A stretch of DNA of 64,000 nucleotides from Apteryx mantelli (taxonomy: Eukaryota; Chordata; Aves; Apterygiformes; Apterygidae), in NCBI RefSeq assembly GCF_036417845.1, contig NC_090011.1, positions 806,001 to 870,000 on the forward strand, in the 5' to 3' direction. This document shows positions 14,901 through 27,988 of this stretch, in pieces; position 1 is the stretch's first letter; every line of letters starts with the position of its first letter. The notes beneath the pieces were generated by a model. The model made no database searches, was not told the origin of the DNA, and saw only the letters and a list, made by a program, of their open reading frames with translations. Made by a program: the position numbers and the translations under genes.

Positions 14901-17020
14901 AGAGTGAATAATATAAATCTGATCTATGATTACGGTCTTTCATCAGATGCTATGTGTCAGCGTCAGCAACCTTTATTAAAGAGGAGATCAGTCACGGAAA
15001 TGCTACTTATTATTTTCCAGGTTGCTTGAAAGAGATAGTTTGCTGAAACTGTTATGATGGATGAGGTTGTGTTCTCTGTGTAGTATGCTGATTCCGACAC
15101 TTATTTGCACTTACAAAAGAAACCTATTTTGCTCTTTTTGTGTTGGAGATACAGACTCATCATAACGAGTGTATTGTGTTTGCCTGGTGGGTATATACCA
15201 ATACGTTTTCTAATATATACCATATTTTATATAATCTTAATTAATGAAGTATAAATCAGGTATAAATTAATTGCATCATACTATTCTGTCAATTCTAATC
15301 AGTAAAACAGATGTAGATTTATACATTCATGAGTGTGTATAAAGTTGAACTTTGCTTAATTTTCCAGTTGGTGAACGGTGCAAATCAATGAGGCATTTTT
15401 TTTTCTTTCCTCTTTTTTAATCTTTTTTTGCCCAGTGTATGAGCATCTTCAGCTTTATTTGACAGGAGTGTAAATCATAAATAAATCATAAGCAAGGCAA
15501 CCAAGGCTCCATAGCTTTGCTGCAGTTTTAAATCCTTTTTGTTCTTCATTCAGGCTGGATCCTGAACAAGCTAACTTTGCATTCCCATGAGTAGTCAATA
15601 GTTCAAGGAAAACAGGAATGAATAGGTATACAGATTGCAACAATGGGCATGGTATTCCGCAGTCACACGAGTGATCCCTAGCTTCCATTTCATCTCTTTA
15701 CTGCTTTATGCTTCTCCTTTTTAGGAGAGCATGTGGGTTAATCTCCATAAGGCAGCGAGTACTGAAAGCATTCTGCAGGCCTTCCATTGAGACAGAAAGG
15801 TTTTTGAGTTCAAAGGAAACCAGTCCATGCCCATGATGAGCTAGGCGAGACTGAGCAAAAAGTAATATAAAGCAGCCTGAATTTTTTTTAAAGTTCCTAT
15901 GAAAAGCTCTGAGTGGGAGAAAATACTTACATTTTATTTTAAAACAGACCAAAACAAAAGCTATTGAGACATTGGGTGAGATTCTGCTCACCAAGATCTA
16001 CATCCCATAATGTTGCACATCACTGTATCTCTCTGGCTTTTTTAGTTGCCAGAAAAGTCACTTCATCTTATCTATTTCTCTGCAAGGATCCTAATGTGTT
16101 TCATTAACTCATGTAGGGAAGATGAATACCACTCATCGCTGTTTCCACTGAGCATATGGGCCTGAAATAACCCCTTGAAAGCAACTGTGGGATGTTTAGG
16201 TCAGGAATATCCCAAGTTAAATGGCTGGTTTCAAAGAACGTGAGACCTTGCACCTTCTAATTTTATAAATGTGTAACCATTTTATTAAAAACAGAAATGA
16301 AGTGGAAAGGTCTTTTCTGTCTTCTGGTGCTTTTACAGACGCTTTCTAGAGATGTTAATTCCTTCCTCCATGAGGAAACTAAAAAAGACAGTAGAAGTTT
16401 TTACCAAGTAAGAAAAAATTCATATAGAGCTTCAGTGCAGAATAGATTCTTTCTAGGGGGACTTGGAAATGAAGATGCCGTTCAAAGATCTCAGCCTGCC
16501 TCATGATCTCACCTGCCTAAGCTTAGTTATTTTAAATGTCCTGTTGGATTTTGATATAGCCTCACATCATGCAGAGAACTTTTGGCATCCAAGCTGAAAG
16601 GTTCCCATACACAGAATGTCTTGTGGACACTTGGGGACCAGGTCTGTGAAATGCCCTGAAGAGCACAGAATACTCACAGCTATCTAAATATAATGTCCTT
16701 CTCAGGTTCTCAGAAATACCTCTCTCTCTCTCTTTCTGATGGATAAGCATGAATCTTACAATCCCAGCTCAGTTGCTTGACTTCCATTAAAAACACCTTG
16801 TTTAGTCACTTTCTTGATTTCACTCAAAGGCAGGTACCTAAATACTTCTGAAGAGTTGTCATTGTATCACTTCATATACTATGATATATAGAGAAACATG
16901 TGGCTCTAGTTCCTGATTCAGTCTTCTCTTTTTTTGTTCTGTACTTGGAAAGGTTACAGGAGTCTGATAAGATTTGCCCTGGAAGTTTTGCATATTGATG
17001 TCCTCCAAACCTGCACACTG
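11942..17020. other. Region upstream of gene B, no gene recognised
   Basis: About 5 kb with only short open frames lacking family motifs. It contains a pyrimidine/C-rich simple repeat at 14168-14210 and AT-rich stretches. The last part (about 16930-17020) is homologous in inverted orientation to the sequence upstream of gene A's start. A promoter or 5' noncoding exon of gene B may be here but cannot be placed. Confidence 0.5.
14168..14210. repeat. (TC)n and C-rich simple repeat
   Basis: A short TC run passes into C-runs separated by single A bases (14182-14210). On the minus strand this gives several G-runs of four or more, a G-quadruplex-type motif. Confidence 0.85.
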
Positions 17021-17093
17021 ATGGGTTCCACATTTCAGCGGGTGATGAATCCTCACATCATTATTTTCCTACAGATAATTCATTCGGTCACAG
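17021..17093 (+). CDS. Gene B exon 1: signal peptide
   Basis: The ATG at 17021 opens MGSTFQRVMNPH followed by a hydrophobic core IIIFLQII and HSVT, with one base of the next codon before donor GTAAAT. Phase and length fit the downstream IgV exon, and the homologous exon of gene A has the same structure. This start is preferred over the frame at 16297, whose only reasonable donor is in phase 0. A second in-frame ATG (codon 9) would also give a signal-like peptide. Confidence 0.75.
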
Positions 17094-20000
17094 GTAAATC
17101 TAGGTTCTATTCCAACCATATATATATATTTTTAAAGAACATATAATTTCTGATGCCAGTGGACAGGTCTAGGAATAAAAAAATAGTAGATTTTTGGGGG
17201 GGATTTGGGCAATATATATTTTATTTTTCAATATAATATTTGTATCAATATTTAATTTTTCATATATACATATATATACATACTATATATATACTTATAT
17301 AGTATTTGTAGTAATGTTCTTGTTTTAGAAACACTCTATCATCCTAAGCAGACATCCTCCATTCTCTCCACTTGCTGTCTCAAGCCAGAATCAAGCAGTA
17401 GCATTATATGAAATATTAATACACTTCATTAATGCAGATTACAGTGTTCACCTGGTTGAGTAATTTAATCATCTCCACAGAGAAAGCACTAGGCCTAGGC
17501 AATACTAAAGACTCGCTTAAAGCTTCAATACAGGATTATAAATAGAGTCACAGACCTCCCATGACTGCTTTTCAGTGAGCTTCCTTTCTCTGTTTCGGAG
17601 CCTCTTGTCAGCTCAGCTGGCCCTATCATGTTATCATGCTGCGAAAGCTCAGGTTGCTCTTTGTACTTCCCACTTCAGAGTAGTAAAATGGAGGGGATAG
17701 TAAGTTTTGCAAAGGACCATTAATATTCTTGCAGTTAAAACTCAATGTAAACGTTGTCTTTTTCACAACTGAACCTTTTTTTTTTTCTTAAAAAGTGGAC
17801 TATATTTGAAAAGAAATCGACTTAACGTGGCATGATTCATCATCAAATGTAGCTATCCCAGTGAAAATATCATGGACATCTGAAGTTAAACAGGCTGAAT
17901 CCTGCCTTTGTGGGTTCCAGCTTTACAAAAGGGGCTAGCTTATGTGCCAGTCTGGGCTTACAGAGATGTGATTGGATTATTGTCACAGGATGTCTTCCTC
18001 TTCAGTGCTCTGGCCTCCTCATCAGTGAATTTACCTTTACGGTGGGAGGATGATGTAACTTGCTCTAACATAACTTCCCTGTCCAGAGCATTTTCTGATG
18101 TATTGATATTACCAGAGCAGAACAGCTTCCTTTTTTCACAATCACAGATCTGACATTCCAGTTGCCTATTGGACGTGCTAATGAGAACATCTGTTACGGA
18201 TAAGATTTACATCTATATTTCCTTGCAGGCCAGTTTAAAATCATTCCTCCTGACAATCCTGTCATTGGAGTCATTGGAAAAGGAGTCATCCTGCCCTGTC
18301 AGCTGAAAGCTAAGACAATCTCTGAGAGACTTTCTGTCCAGTGGATATTTACTACAAACTCTGAAAAAATTGACGTGAGCATCTATGATGGAAAAAATAC
18401 ACAAAATCCAGTTACTGAAGACAAGAGATACCAGGGCAGAACAAATTTCTTCCACACTGAATTTAATAAGGGAAATGTGTCTCTTTACCTGAAGGATGTC
18501 ATGGTCTCTGACAAAGGGAAGTACACCTGCAGCGTCTTTTTTGAGAACTGGTATGATGAAGTGGTTGTTGAGCTGCAAGTGGCAGGTGAGTGGAATGGCA
18601 GAAATGTTCTACTTCTTTCTCAGTCCAGTTGCAAAAGGCCAGTAAAGACTATGGGGTACTGCTGTATTGCATTCATCTCACCTATCCTTAGTCATGTGAA
18701 AGACCAGCATCTGTTATAAGCTGGGCTACCTGTATTGCCAGTGGACACTGGAGTGTCACTGTCTTTCTACCACCTCTTAAAGAGAACAGTGTTGTCCAGC
18801 TTTGTTTTACCAGCAGGTTTCCAGTCAGGGCAACGTTACTTTTTATTTGTTGTTGTTCAAGTTGTTCATGGAAATATTAAGGATCAGCCCCCAAATCTGC
18901 CTCTATCAGGACTGTAGTAGTAACTTCCCTCAAACCTGGAAGTCTCTTTTTATCAAAGGCCATTATTTGTTCCCTCACTAGACTATGCCATCAGTAACCA
19001 TCTGCCAGAATCTGTAGTACCATGGCAAAGAGGAGCTGATTCAATACACATATGGCATATAAATGTCTCAGTTTTAATGTAGCACTGTAGGAAGAACTAT
19101 TTAATCAGCGTTAAAGTTCCAATTTTGTTGAATTTACTCGTGGTGTTTACACATAAATCTGGGGAACACCTTCCCATCATGTATTGTTTGGTCAGAGAAT
19201 ATCTATTGTTTTCTGGGGGGCTTTGAGTATGTTTGCTTGTCTTTCTATAGCTATAGGTGATGAGTCTTCTGTTTCCCTGGATGGTCATGTGGGTCAGGGC
19301 ATTGGCCTCACCTGCAAGTCCCAAGGATGGTTTCCAGAGCCCATAGTGGTATGGCTGGACAGCAAAAGAGAGATACGGAAGGAGAAAGCAACCACCCAAA
19401 ACGTGAAGACATCTTCAGGCATTTTTGACGTCATAAGTTCCATGAACCTAGAACCCAGATCAGACATGGAAGTATCCTGCAGAGTAGTCAATGACCTACT
19501 CAACACAGCACGTGAGTCCCGAGTCCTGATTTCAGGTGAGTGACTTCCAGGCTCAACTGCTGTCAAGACTAGTTGGCAGGCTGCTGTCCATTGTCTCTCC
19601 ATTCACCCTGGAGTAATCATGGACACCCAGCCCAAGCATAAATGACTAATGTTTAGATGGTGAACATGATAAGAAGTCCACCTTTGTGCTGTAGATTGCT
19701 TGCTATATTCCAGATGCATCTTAGCCATAAAGATTAATGCAGAGCTCTCATATGCTGTCACTTGAAAGCACTATGCCAGTATGGAGAGGGAAGGATTTAG
19801 AAGTGCTGATGGGGATAGCAAAGCCCCTACATTGCTTCCAAGTTACCCAGAACAGTGACTTAAGAGATAGCAAGAGCATACTAATGGGAAATGCTGAACG
19901 TCTGCTTCCTTCCTCGCTTCTCTCCCCAATACCACCATGAATATGCTGAGCTTCAGGATGTGTCTCCCTCCAGTTTGGACTCCTTGTCTAGAAAGTAGAC

Positions 20001-23000
20001 AACTTCACTTTAGAAGTGAAGGAGGGGTAGTTATCTTTTTCTTCTGAAGCACAACTGAATATGGTTCTGCTTTGCCAAAAACTTTATCTAGTGGTTCAGT
20101 AGTCAAAATACTGGCTCCAGAGACAGGCTGTTCAGCATCTGTCCCTACAGGGAGGCAGTTTCTCCACCATGACTCTATCCATAGGGACTGAGTCTTAATG
20201 AATGTGGGTATATGAAATGTAGGAGCACAATCTGATTGTTGGTAGATAGACATCTAGCAGTAGCTCTGACGCCCTGGGGTATCTGACTGATCAGCACAAG
20301 GATGGTTTGGGAGACCTGCAACCTTCAGGGCTGAAAGCTGGAGGCCATGAAGGTTACCCTACAGCAACTAAAATGGCACTAGGCAACCAAGTTTTGGCCA
20401 CTGCAGCCTGTCTTAACTGTCTCACAACCAGTAAGTGAAAATATCATTGTCTATATTTTACAGATGCCTTCTTTCCTTCCACTTCACCTTGGATGACTGC
20501 CTTCCTTGTAATTTTATTTCTAACTGTAGCTGTTATTGCTGCTATAGCTTATAAACTGAAGAGTAAGTATTTCCATTTACAACAGCTATATGGAAGTTTT
20601 CATCTATAGTGCAAAATACTGTTAACGAAAACTTAAATAAACCTGTTAACATCAGAATCAGAAAGAAGCATAGAGGAATAAGAGGCAAGGAGGAGAAAAA
20701 GGATAGAAGTACAGTTAAAAATGGAGTGTGGGTGGAGGTTGCATGTGTGTGAATGCACATAGCATCCTCAATCGAGAGATCACGTCTATGAAAAGCCATT
20801 TTGTATGATCACAGATATTCAAAAGCACAGGAAATGATTTTAGTTTTTAGAATAGTGGATTCTTGAAAACCTTCTCATTTTGAAATTATACTGCAATATT
20901 CTAAATAGGCCCCTTTTCTTAAAATAAATAAATAAATAAATGCTTCTTTGCTTGTTTTTCCAGGTAATTCTAAAAGAACAGTGGATGCAAGTGAGTAATG
21001 AGGGAGCTAAATATAAACACAGATGAAAATTTTTTAGAAGAAAAGTTTATGCTCCTTGTTGCTGACTCAGACGCAGTTTCTTGAATTATAGGAGTGATAA
21101 TAACGAAAGCATGACCAATATTTAGGTATTTCAATTCTATTATGCACTCAGGTGAAGTGGGGATATTAGGACACCGATCAGCACTGAGTACTGCCATCCC
21201 TACTTTAGCAATGGGATTTGCTTCCTTCAATCATGGGCAGATCTAGTTGCCAGCATAGATAATACTTGGAGTAGTGTCCTGCTGTATGGACTCCAATACA
21301 GTCATCTCTTTTTGTTGCTCCAGAGCCCAGAGCAAACTGTGAGTTCACTCAACTGTTTCTTGAGACAAAAACAAATAATAATAATAAAAAAAGATTATAG
21401 TGCTATGTCAACATCAGTTAACAAATCCAATACAAAACTTTTTTATCTGCCTTGAAGACAGGAGGTGTTGCCTGCCTGCAAGTGAAAATTCTCCTTGTCT
21501 CTAGCATTTGTCCAGATTAGAGGTTATAGCAGGGTTTATTCAATATACACAGTGCCAGTGTTGCTGTTCCAGCAGAGCATTTTTCTTCAGGCACTTCTAA
21601 ATGTCTTCTGGTACTGAAATATTACTCCATTAAAACAAATTATCTTCTCTACAGAAATCATGGGTTCAGTTTTCTACTGGCATTTGAGATCCTTTGATTA
21701 GTTTCACTTATTATTATTACTGTTTTATTGCATTGTTACTGGAAGTTTAAGGGAATAAATAATATTGCAACACGATTCTTTTTATTTTTCAGAAAAAATG
21801 AAGGTGAACAAGGAAGAAGGTAAATACTCTTTGAAAACTGTGAGGATACCTTGAAAACATAAATTCAAAGACACTATTTTAGGGCACTTTGATTTCTTTG
21901 ACATGAATTTCAAAAGTATCAGTCCTTTAAGCATTAAGTCACAATGGGCCACATTGTTCTTAGTAATTAAAAGGTATTAACACCTCCATAGATAGCCCAA
22001 AGGAGAGCTGTTCACTTAGGGTAATCCTCTGATACTTTCAAGATAAGAAACATAGCAAAAAAAGACAGCAAAGGACTATGGGGTAATCAAGTTTAGGGAA
22101 AGATCTTCTCATTTTCTTCCATATGAGAGCATCTGTTCTTCTCATGGCCTTATGAGTTCTGCTCTGTCCTGCTCTGAGTTCATCTTTCTTGAGCAAAGGT
22201 AAACAGATAGAGTGATTGCACTAATAGATTGAGATATAACTTCACTGATAATTTCTGTGCACTGAAAACGCCATTGATTTATCCCAGGTTCATGTTCATT
22301 GTTTTCATAGCTGGATCATGGTCATTCATATATTCCTTCATTTTGCCTCTTCTGTCCTAACCTGCTAATAATTCCCCAGGTTATGAGAGAAATAAACTTT
22401 TAAACAATAAACCTTGTACTGTTTAGTGCTAAATTGCACCCCAAAGCTTTGACTAATCCTCTAGTCCATGCAGTCTAGCCTGAATAAAGAAGTAACAATT
22501 TCTGCTGCAGTTTCTGCCATTTCTTTGCATCATCAGCAGATGTATTTCTTGCCTAAGCCAAATAATGATAATTGTAAACCAGATAGGTCTCAGATGTTTC
22601 TTAAGTGTGTAAAATAATAGAGCTCTCAGGGTCTTCCTGTGCTCCCTTATAGGCAATTATGAGAAACAGGCATGTTCAGAGAGAGGTTAATTCAAACTGT
22701 TTTAGACAGCTATTACTGGAGGAAATGCTCTTTTGGGGGTGGATTTCCTACACTGACTTTAAGGGACATATAAAGCAATTAGATGAGATTGATGCATTCA
22801 TCTCTAAGATACCTGAAAGAAGTCAGATGAATGTCATCTCATCTCTGTAGCCAGATGCTAACTCTCCTCAGAATTTGTGTGCTACTTGACATGTTTTCCA
22901 TTTGACAACATAATTCTCCATTTGACTCAACCTTCTGCACCTTACCAAAGTCCCAATGGATTATCAGGTCAATCATAGCTGGTCCTACAGTAACATATTA

Positions 23001-26000
23001 CTGAAGAAAAAGAAAGCAAAGAGACTCAGGAAAAAACACTGTAATTCATATTTTAAAATCCCCCCTTGTTAAGTTTACCCTAAATATTTGAAATTCTTCA
23101 CTCACCAAGTCTTTGGCCACCCTGTACCATCCTCAGATGGATAAATTTACCAGCCATCCTCACTAATGGATTAGCATGTCCTAGTCCTTGCATCGTTCTG
23201 GAATGAAAATCATATATACCTCAATACGTTGTTGAATCTTTACTTCTACCTTGGATATAGCAACGTGTCTGGATACCTCATTTTCCCTCTCTGTCCTGCC
23301 TTCAGAATCATGTTCAGCATCATCTTATGTAACAAACACATTAAAAAAAAACTTCTTTAGTGTTGTGACCATATGGAGATTGGCTTTAATCTTTACCCCA
23401 TTCTCACTCAACAGCACAACAACTTATTTTTCTGTTATATCCTTCTATATGACAGAAACATCTCTTAGTCTGTCAAAATGCCCTTTTCAAAGAATAAATC
23501 ATCTTGATTTTCAGCAGTCTTCACTTTACTGCTATAGCTCCTGGTTTTCAAGATAATGATTTCTGTAGAAATTAGTTTTTGTTTGTTTTTTAATCCATTT
23601 TTTTCCCAGTCCCATGTTTATCTATGCTTCATCAGCTTCTTTACATCACCAAAACCTACCAAAGGAAAAACATAGAAGTTGACTAAAAAAGTAATTCTTA
23701 ATCTTCTGTCAAAATGAGGAAATATAAATATCTCTTCACATCCTCAACACCGGTTCTGGTAAAAAATTGAATATAAAAATAATTTTTAGCAGTGTTTATC
23801 TTCAGATGTCTGTGAGTCCATAAAAACAGATATATAATATAAGCAAATGTTCGGTTTAAAAGTTACTACTGCGTTTTGCTTCATAAGTGGTAGGGAAGTT
23901 TTACTCTATACTAGATGGTTATGTGATTTTACTGAGTCATAGAAAGATAGGCCAAAAATGCCAAGTAATTCAGCCCAGTCAAATATTTGACATCCACAGA
24001 ATGTGTTTATTAAGAAAAATTGAGTTGACTAGAATAAATTATTCAAAGTAAGAGATTATTTCCTCCAAAGTAAGACTACATTTTCAAGGGAAAAATAAAT
24101 ATCCCCAAAAGAAAATCTGGAATTTTGAGTGGTCAGGGTTTTTTAAGAGAACTGCCCTGTTCATAAGGGGCAGGATTCTACTTAACTGCAAAAATAAGTC
24201 AAGCCTTCATCTCCTCCTTAGCTATTCATATTATCTACATGCTAGTTAGCTAATAGTACAGAAATTGTCTCATTAACAAGAAAACAAATTTTAAGTGCAA
24301 GTATCATGTGAAACTCTTACAGTGATAGCTATGTACTGTTTCTTTCAGAAAAAGAAAATCTGAAGGCAACATTAGGTAAGAATACAGTTGTTCACGTTCA
24401 TTTTAGTATTTTTGTGTGTGTTATTTACATCCCTGAAAATGGTCATATTTCTGGTCTGATCAACTTCATACATGGTAGTAAATCTTCACAATCATACACA
24501 AGAGCAAATGATCTGTAGAACATTTCTAGAAGAAATACTTCTGTATGTGTCTATTCCTTTTAACAGAAGTTTTTATTATCAGTTTGACTGCAAATTAAAA
24601 GATTCAGAACATCCATATCATCTGTTTTCCATGCACTTAGTTCAGGTTTAATAACTGAGGACAATGGAATAATTTAAAAGCTCATTTTATCATTTTAAAC
24701 TTCTAAATTAAGCTAATTGTTCACTCTCCACCACGGTAATATTTGTTCTTTTTCTTCTTTGTTGTTGTTGTTTTTGATCAATTTAGAGACACAGAAGATG
24801 ACAAATGAAGCAGGTAAATACAATTCTACAACTGAAACTTAATTTTAATCAAAACTTACAGGCAGACTTATGTGACAATGAAAATAAGCTATTTCTTTAA
24901 AAACTATGGCAGCTTATTTTTATATGAATGGTTGTTATTTCTATTTCATTTTCAGTCACTGCTCAAAATTATTATTTAGTGTGGTTCTGCTGTTAAGAGG
25001 CTGGTGATACTTTTCTACCCATACAGAAATACATAATCTTTGCGCCTCGGTTGCTGACTCTACTGTTATCCATACTGAGATTTCTTAAAGCTCTAACTTA
25101 TAGCTCCTGCTCTGGCTAGTAACTAGCTAAGTGTTCAGCTGTAACTAGCATCACAGAGCCCAAAATGTGCAGATCAGTCTCTGTATCCTGAGACGTGTTG
25201 GCTACAAAATACAACTACAAAATAAGTACTAAAGAAAATGCAGTCTTATGCTTCTTATGCTTTTGCTCTTCCTTCTACATCACTTACTATCCCTCAGCTC
25301 ACCCACTGAGATATCCACCTCGAAGGACACATACAGTCAGGACCCTCATGGCCACCCACACCTTTTGGATGAGCAGGCCTTATGAAGGACTCTCAGAAGA
25401 CTCTAGGCATCCCAGATGTCATTAGACAACTTGTGCCTATGAATCCCCCAATAAGGAGGATACTATCAATGCTTTCAGTTTGGATGGCCAATATTGCTAA
25501 TTGCACCTAGGGAACAGTCACACCCCAAAACAGACACCTGCACTGGGTCACCTGAACCTGCACACCAACTCTTTTGATTATTTTCATTCAGACAGCAATT
25601 CAGTTGGTTGTGCATGGATATCCAGATTCTACTGAGGTGCCATAAGGATTCCTGACAAGGGTCCACCTCACACTCCAACAGGACACAAATCTCCTGTTTG
25701 TCCTGAGCGGCATTTGCCAGTTCTTTATAGATGTCTTAAATAATATCGGACAGCACTGGAGACTTATATTGGGAGCAGTGCGGGGCAGAGTTCAATAGCT
25801 CTAGAACATAGAAATTCTGCTGTATAGATGTGTTAATTTATGCCTGAATCTTATTAATATCACATGCTTTTAAGAATTAAAGCTGACATATTTTCACACT
25901 GCAAATTTTAGAGTTAAAATCTTTCCACTATCTGCACAGCATTTTTCATATGGTGTAGCTGTTTATTTCAGTTCTTGCCTCTTAATGATTACCTTCATTT

Positions 26001-27988
26001 AACTCATTTAAGCTATTCTTTTACAGCAAAGACCGAAAACAGACAACGTCTTGGTAAGAAAATATGTCTTGAATAAATCTTGCATTCTTAAGAACCTTAG
26101 AAACAGCAAAGCTAGTGGGCATAGAGCCGGTCTATGTCTTCCCTGAGTGTGAAGCCCAGTGTAAATATCGCGTCACAATGAGATTCTGTTTCTTCCTTCA
26201 AGAAATATGGCACATAGCTGCCTCTCAGGATTCTGAAATCTTCCTTGTTGGGAAGTTTTTCATGCCTAATACTGCAAGAAAGCTACGGACACCTATATTG
26301 TGTCATGAGTCATTACATTATAAATCAGGTCTACCAGAACCATTGTGATGACAACCAAGAAGGAAATCGTCTCCTCCTGGTCACATAGCCCAACCCACTG
26401 ACTTAACGTCCTCTAGAAGCCTTACAAAATGCAAGCAAAGGCAGGCCAAGGCTGCAGGGCCAGTTTGTGCCCTTCCCCTTGGAATGCAGTCTCAAAATTT
26501 TAAATGGCTTCAACAAAAAGTCCCCACACTGAGTTTTGGAGCCGTCTAATCTTCTTTGGCTTGAGAGTTTTCCTGTTTAGAAAAAGGGGAATACAAAACA
26601 GAGAAAAAATAGTGTTAATAATGTAAACATCTTTCCCTTACAGATCGATACAATGTTGAATTGGGTAAGTGGTTTAAAAAACTTATTTTACTGCCAGATG
26701 CACTGGTGCATGAAATAGAGTAAAGCCAGCACTGCTACAGAATCACAGTGATGGCAGTAATTGTGCATGAGTAGATTGAATAGTTTAGTCTGAGAAGTAT
26801 TTCATGACCTCACGGATTCATAAAACGTTAATGTCCATTGGATTAATGCCCACAGATTAATAAAGTATTGATATCTTTTTCTTTTTTCTAGATTTCTGGG
26901 AAGCTCAGAGCCACGCAGGTAAGCTGACAGGAAGAAGGGTGGGGAAATGATGTGGCCAGCTGTCCGACTTACCCTGAAATGACAGTGCCAGGTTTCTAGA
27001 GATGTAGCAACTGAGATGGAGTCAAAGGCATGTGCCCTCGCTGGGCTTGTTCTAAAAGAAATGAGGCTAGGATGTGTGTGTTGGGAAGTGTGAGAAAAGG
27101 AGTTGTTGAAAGGTGTCAAAGCATGAATGCAATGTCAAAGTATGAGGGGCAATTCTGGAGAAGACGGATAGGCATGTGGAAAGGGCAAGAGAGAGACTTA
27201 TTCTAGAGCGTGTGGGGGAAGAGCCACCTGGACTTGTGCCCTGAGAGAGGAGATGGCTGTGACAGCTGGAAGGTGCCTCTTTGCCCATCAGCAACTGGAT
27301 GCACTGCTTTGAGGAGTGTTTAAAGTCTTTGCTGCATCAAGGCAGCACTGCTCAGTTCCTGGAACCTTTCACCCCCTCGCACCTTGCGGACAGAGGTCCC
27401 CAAGTCACCCTGCTAATTGGATTATCCTCCTTTTCCCTTCCAGTACCCATTACTGTGAATCCAAACAGCCGAGACTTAGAGCTCCAAGTGTCTGGAGCAC
27501 TGGACACCAAGAGCAACAACACGTCTGAATCTGCTGCTCTGAGCGCTGCCTCCACAGTCCCCATCCTGGTGGGGCAGGAAGGGTTTGCAGCTGGGAAACA
27601 CTACTGGGAGGTGGAGGTGGAGCAGCATCAGGACTGGGTGCTGGGGGTAGTGAGGGAGAAAGGGAAACAAGAGGAGGGAGGTATGCTTCCCAGGGAGGAC
27701 TACTGGGCTCTGCACAGATCCCAGGCAGAGCTTTTCTCTAGTGAAGGAGACTTTAGGATTGGGAAGAAGCAGCTGCATTATTCAGTGATTGGTGTCCTTC
27801 TGGACTTGGAGGAAAGACAAGTCAAATTTTACGAAGCCGTGCAGATGGTCCTCCTGGTAGCAATCCCTCTAAGCCTTGGAAAGGAAGCTGCAAAAACATT
27901 TTACCCATTTGTACCCAAAAGGGAAGGGACACTCAAACCTTTTGTTATCCGCCCAGTCAGAATTCCTGTCCCATTAAAAGCTCTATGA
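17021..27988 (+). CDS. Butyrophilin-like gene B, complete model: IgV-IgC-TM-microexons-B30.2
   Basis: Twelve exons join into 513 codons plus stop: 17021-17093, 18229-18585, 19251-19535, 20464-20562, 20964-20990, 21793-21819, 24349-24375, 24787-24813, 26027-26053, 26644-26664, 26892-26918 and 27444-27988. Every intron is phase 1 with AG and GT ends, so internal exons are multiples of three. The order signal, IgV, IgC, membrane helix, short heptad-like exons and B30.2/SPRY is the standard butyrophilin plan, and the length is typical. The protein would sit in the plasma membrane with the Ig domains outside and B30.2 in the cytoplasm; family members regulate T cells or sense ligands, but no specific partner can be inferred. 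The 2.5-kb intron 21820-24348 and the 1.2-kb intron 24814-26026 may hide further microexons. No frame break is seen. AATAAA at 28511 is a candidate polyadenylation signal. Confidence 0.85.
17116..17310. repeat. AT-rich low-complexity tract
   Basis: Runs of TA repeats and AT-rich sequence in the first intron of gene B, with several short (TA)n stretches near 17119 and 17265-17305. Confidence 0.75.
18229..18585 (+). CDS. Gene B exon 2: V-type immunoglobulin domain
   Basis: A 119-codon exon after acceptor CCTTGCAG, ending before donor GTGAGT. Mature protein probably starts near GQFKIIPPDN. The domain shows VILPCQ (first cysteine), VQWIF, IYDGKN, GRTNFF and DKGKYTCSV (second cysteine). An NVS sequon is present. 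It is two codons longer than its gene A counterpart, with the extra length in the NTQNPVTED loop. Confidence 0.9.
19251..19535 (+). CDS. Gene B exon 3: C-type immunoglobulin domain
   Basis: A 95-codon exon from acceptor TTCTATAG to donor GTGAGT. Landmarks are IGLTCKSQGWFPEP, VVWLDSK, the SSMNLEP segment and EVSCRVV with the second cysteine. The alternative acceptor at 19256 would shorten it by two residues. Same size as in gene A. Confidence 0.9.
20464..20562 (+). CDS. Gene B exon 4: transmembrane segment
   Basis: A 33-codon exon after acceptor TTTTACAG, donor GTAAGT. It encodes a short extracellular stalk (DAFFPSTSPW), a single hydrophobic helix (TAFLVILFLTVAVIAAIA) and the basic stop-transfer residues YKLK. 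Orientation is type I. Confidence 0.88.
20918..20941 (+). repeat. (AAAT)n simple repeat in gene B intron
   Basis: Four to five tandem AAAT units just upstream of microexon 5. Confidence 0.8.
20964..20990 (+). CDS. Gene B microexon 5 (27 bp)
   Basis: Flanked by TTTTCCAG and GTGAGT, phase 1 on both sides, encoding SNSKRTVDA just inside the membrane. A 15-bp candidate exon further on (21324-21338) is excluded because joining it to the next exon would make a stop codon. Confidence 0.7.
21793..21819 (+). CDS. Gene B microexon 6 (27 bp)
   Basis: Flanked by TTTTTCAG and GTAAAT, phase 1, encoding the charged stretch KKMKVNKEE. Fits the coiled-coil-like linker of butyrophilins. Confidence 0.75.
24349..24375 (+). 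CDS. Gene B microexon 7 (27 bp)
   Basis: Flanked by CTTTCAG and GTAAGA, phase 1, encoding EKENLKATL. It is separated from the previous exon by a 2.5-kb intron. Confidence 0.72.
24787..24813 (+). CDS. Gene B microexon 8 (27 bp)
   Basis: Flanked by AATTTAG and GTAAAT, phase 1, encoding ETQKMTNEA. Confidence 0.7.
26027..26053 (+). CDS. Gene B microexon 9 (27 bp)
   Basis: Flanked by TTTTACAG and GTAAGA, phase 1, encoding AKTENRQRL. Confidence 0.72.
26644..26664 (+). CDS. Gene B microexon 10 (21 bp)
   Basis: Flanked by CTTACAG and GTAAGT, phase 1, encoding the heptad DRYNVEL. It has the same 21-bp size as the exons amplified in gene C. Confidence 0.72.
26892..26918 (+). CDS. Gene B microexon 11 (27 bp)
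   Basis: Flanked by TTTTCTAG and GTAAGC, phase 1, encoding DFWEAQSHA. An exon of this kind directly before the B30.2 exon is common in butyrophilins. Confidence 0.75.
27444..27988 (+). CDS. Gene B exon 12: B30.2 (PRY-SPRY) domain and stop
   Basis: A single 545-bp exon after acceptor CCCTTCCAG. It starts VPITVNPNSRDLELQVSG (PRY part), then GFAAGKHYWEVEVEQHQDW and VLGVVREKG (SPRY core), then GVLLDLEERQVKFYEA and the C-terminal LKPFVIRPV block. Length is normal for a butyrophilin B30.2 domain, and the stop is at 27986-27988. The PRY start reads NPNS where the family often has DP, and the WAL-containing region is shortened, so ligand binding may differ. It is cytoplasmic in the protein. The frame remains open upstream into the intron, but the acceptor and phase fix the exon start. 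Confidence 0.9.

Noticed and set aside
16297..16506. Open frame starting MKWKGLFCLLVLLQ as gene B's signal exon
   Set aside because: The peptide looks signal-like, but its only reasonable donor (GTAAGA after FYQ) is phase 0, which does not fit the phase-1 IgV exon. The 17021 exon fits in phase and matches gene A. It could still belong to another short gene, but nothing supports that.
21324..21338. 15-bp candidate microexon in gene B (after CTCCAG, before GTGAGT)
   Set aside because: Joining it to the next exon creates a TAA stop, whereas skipping it keeps the frame.
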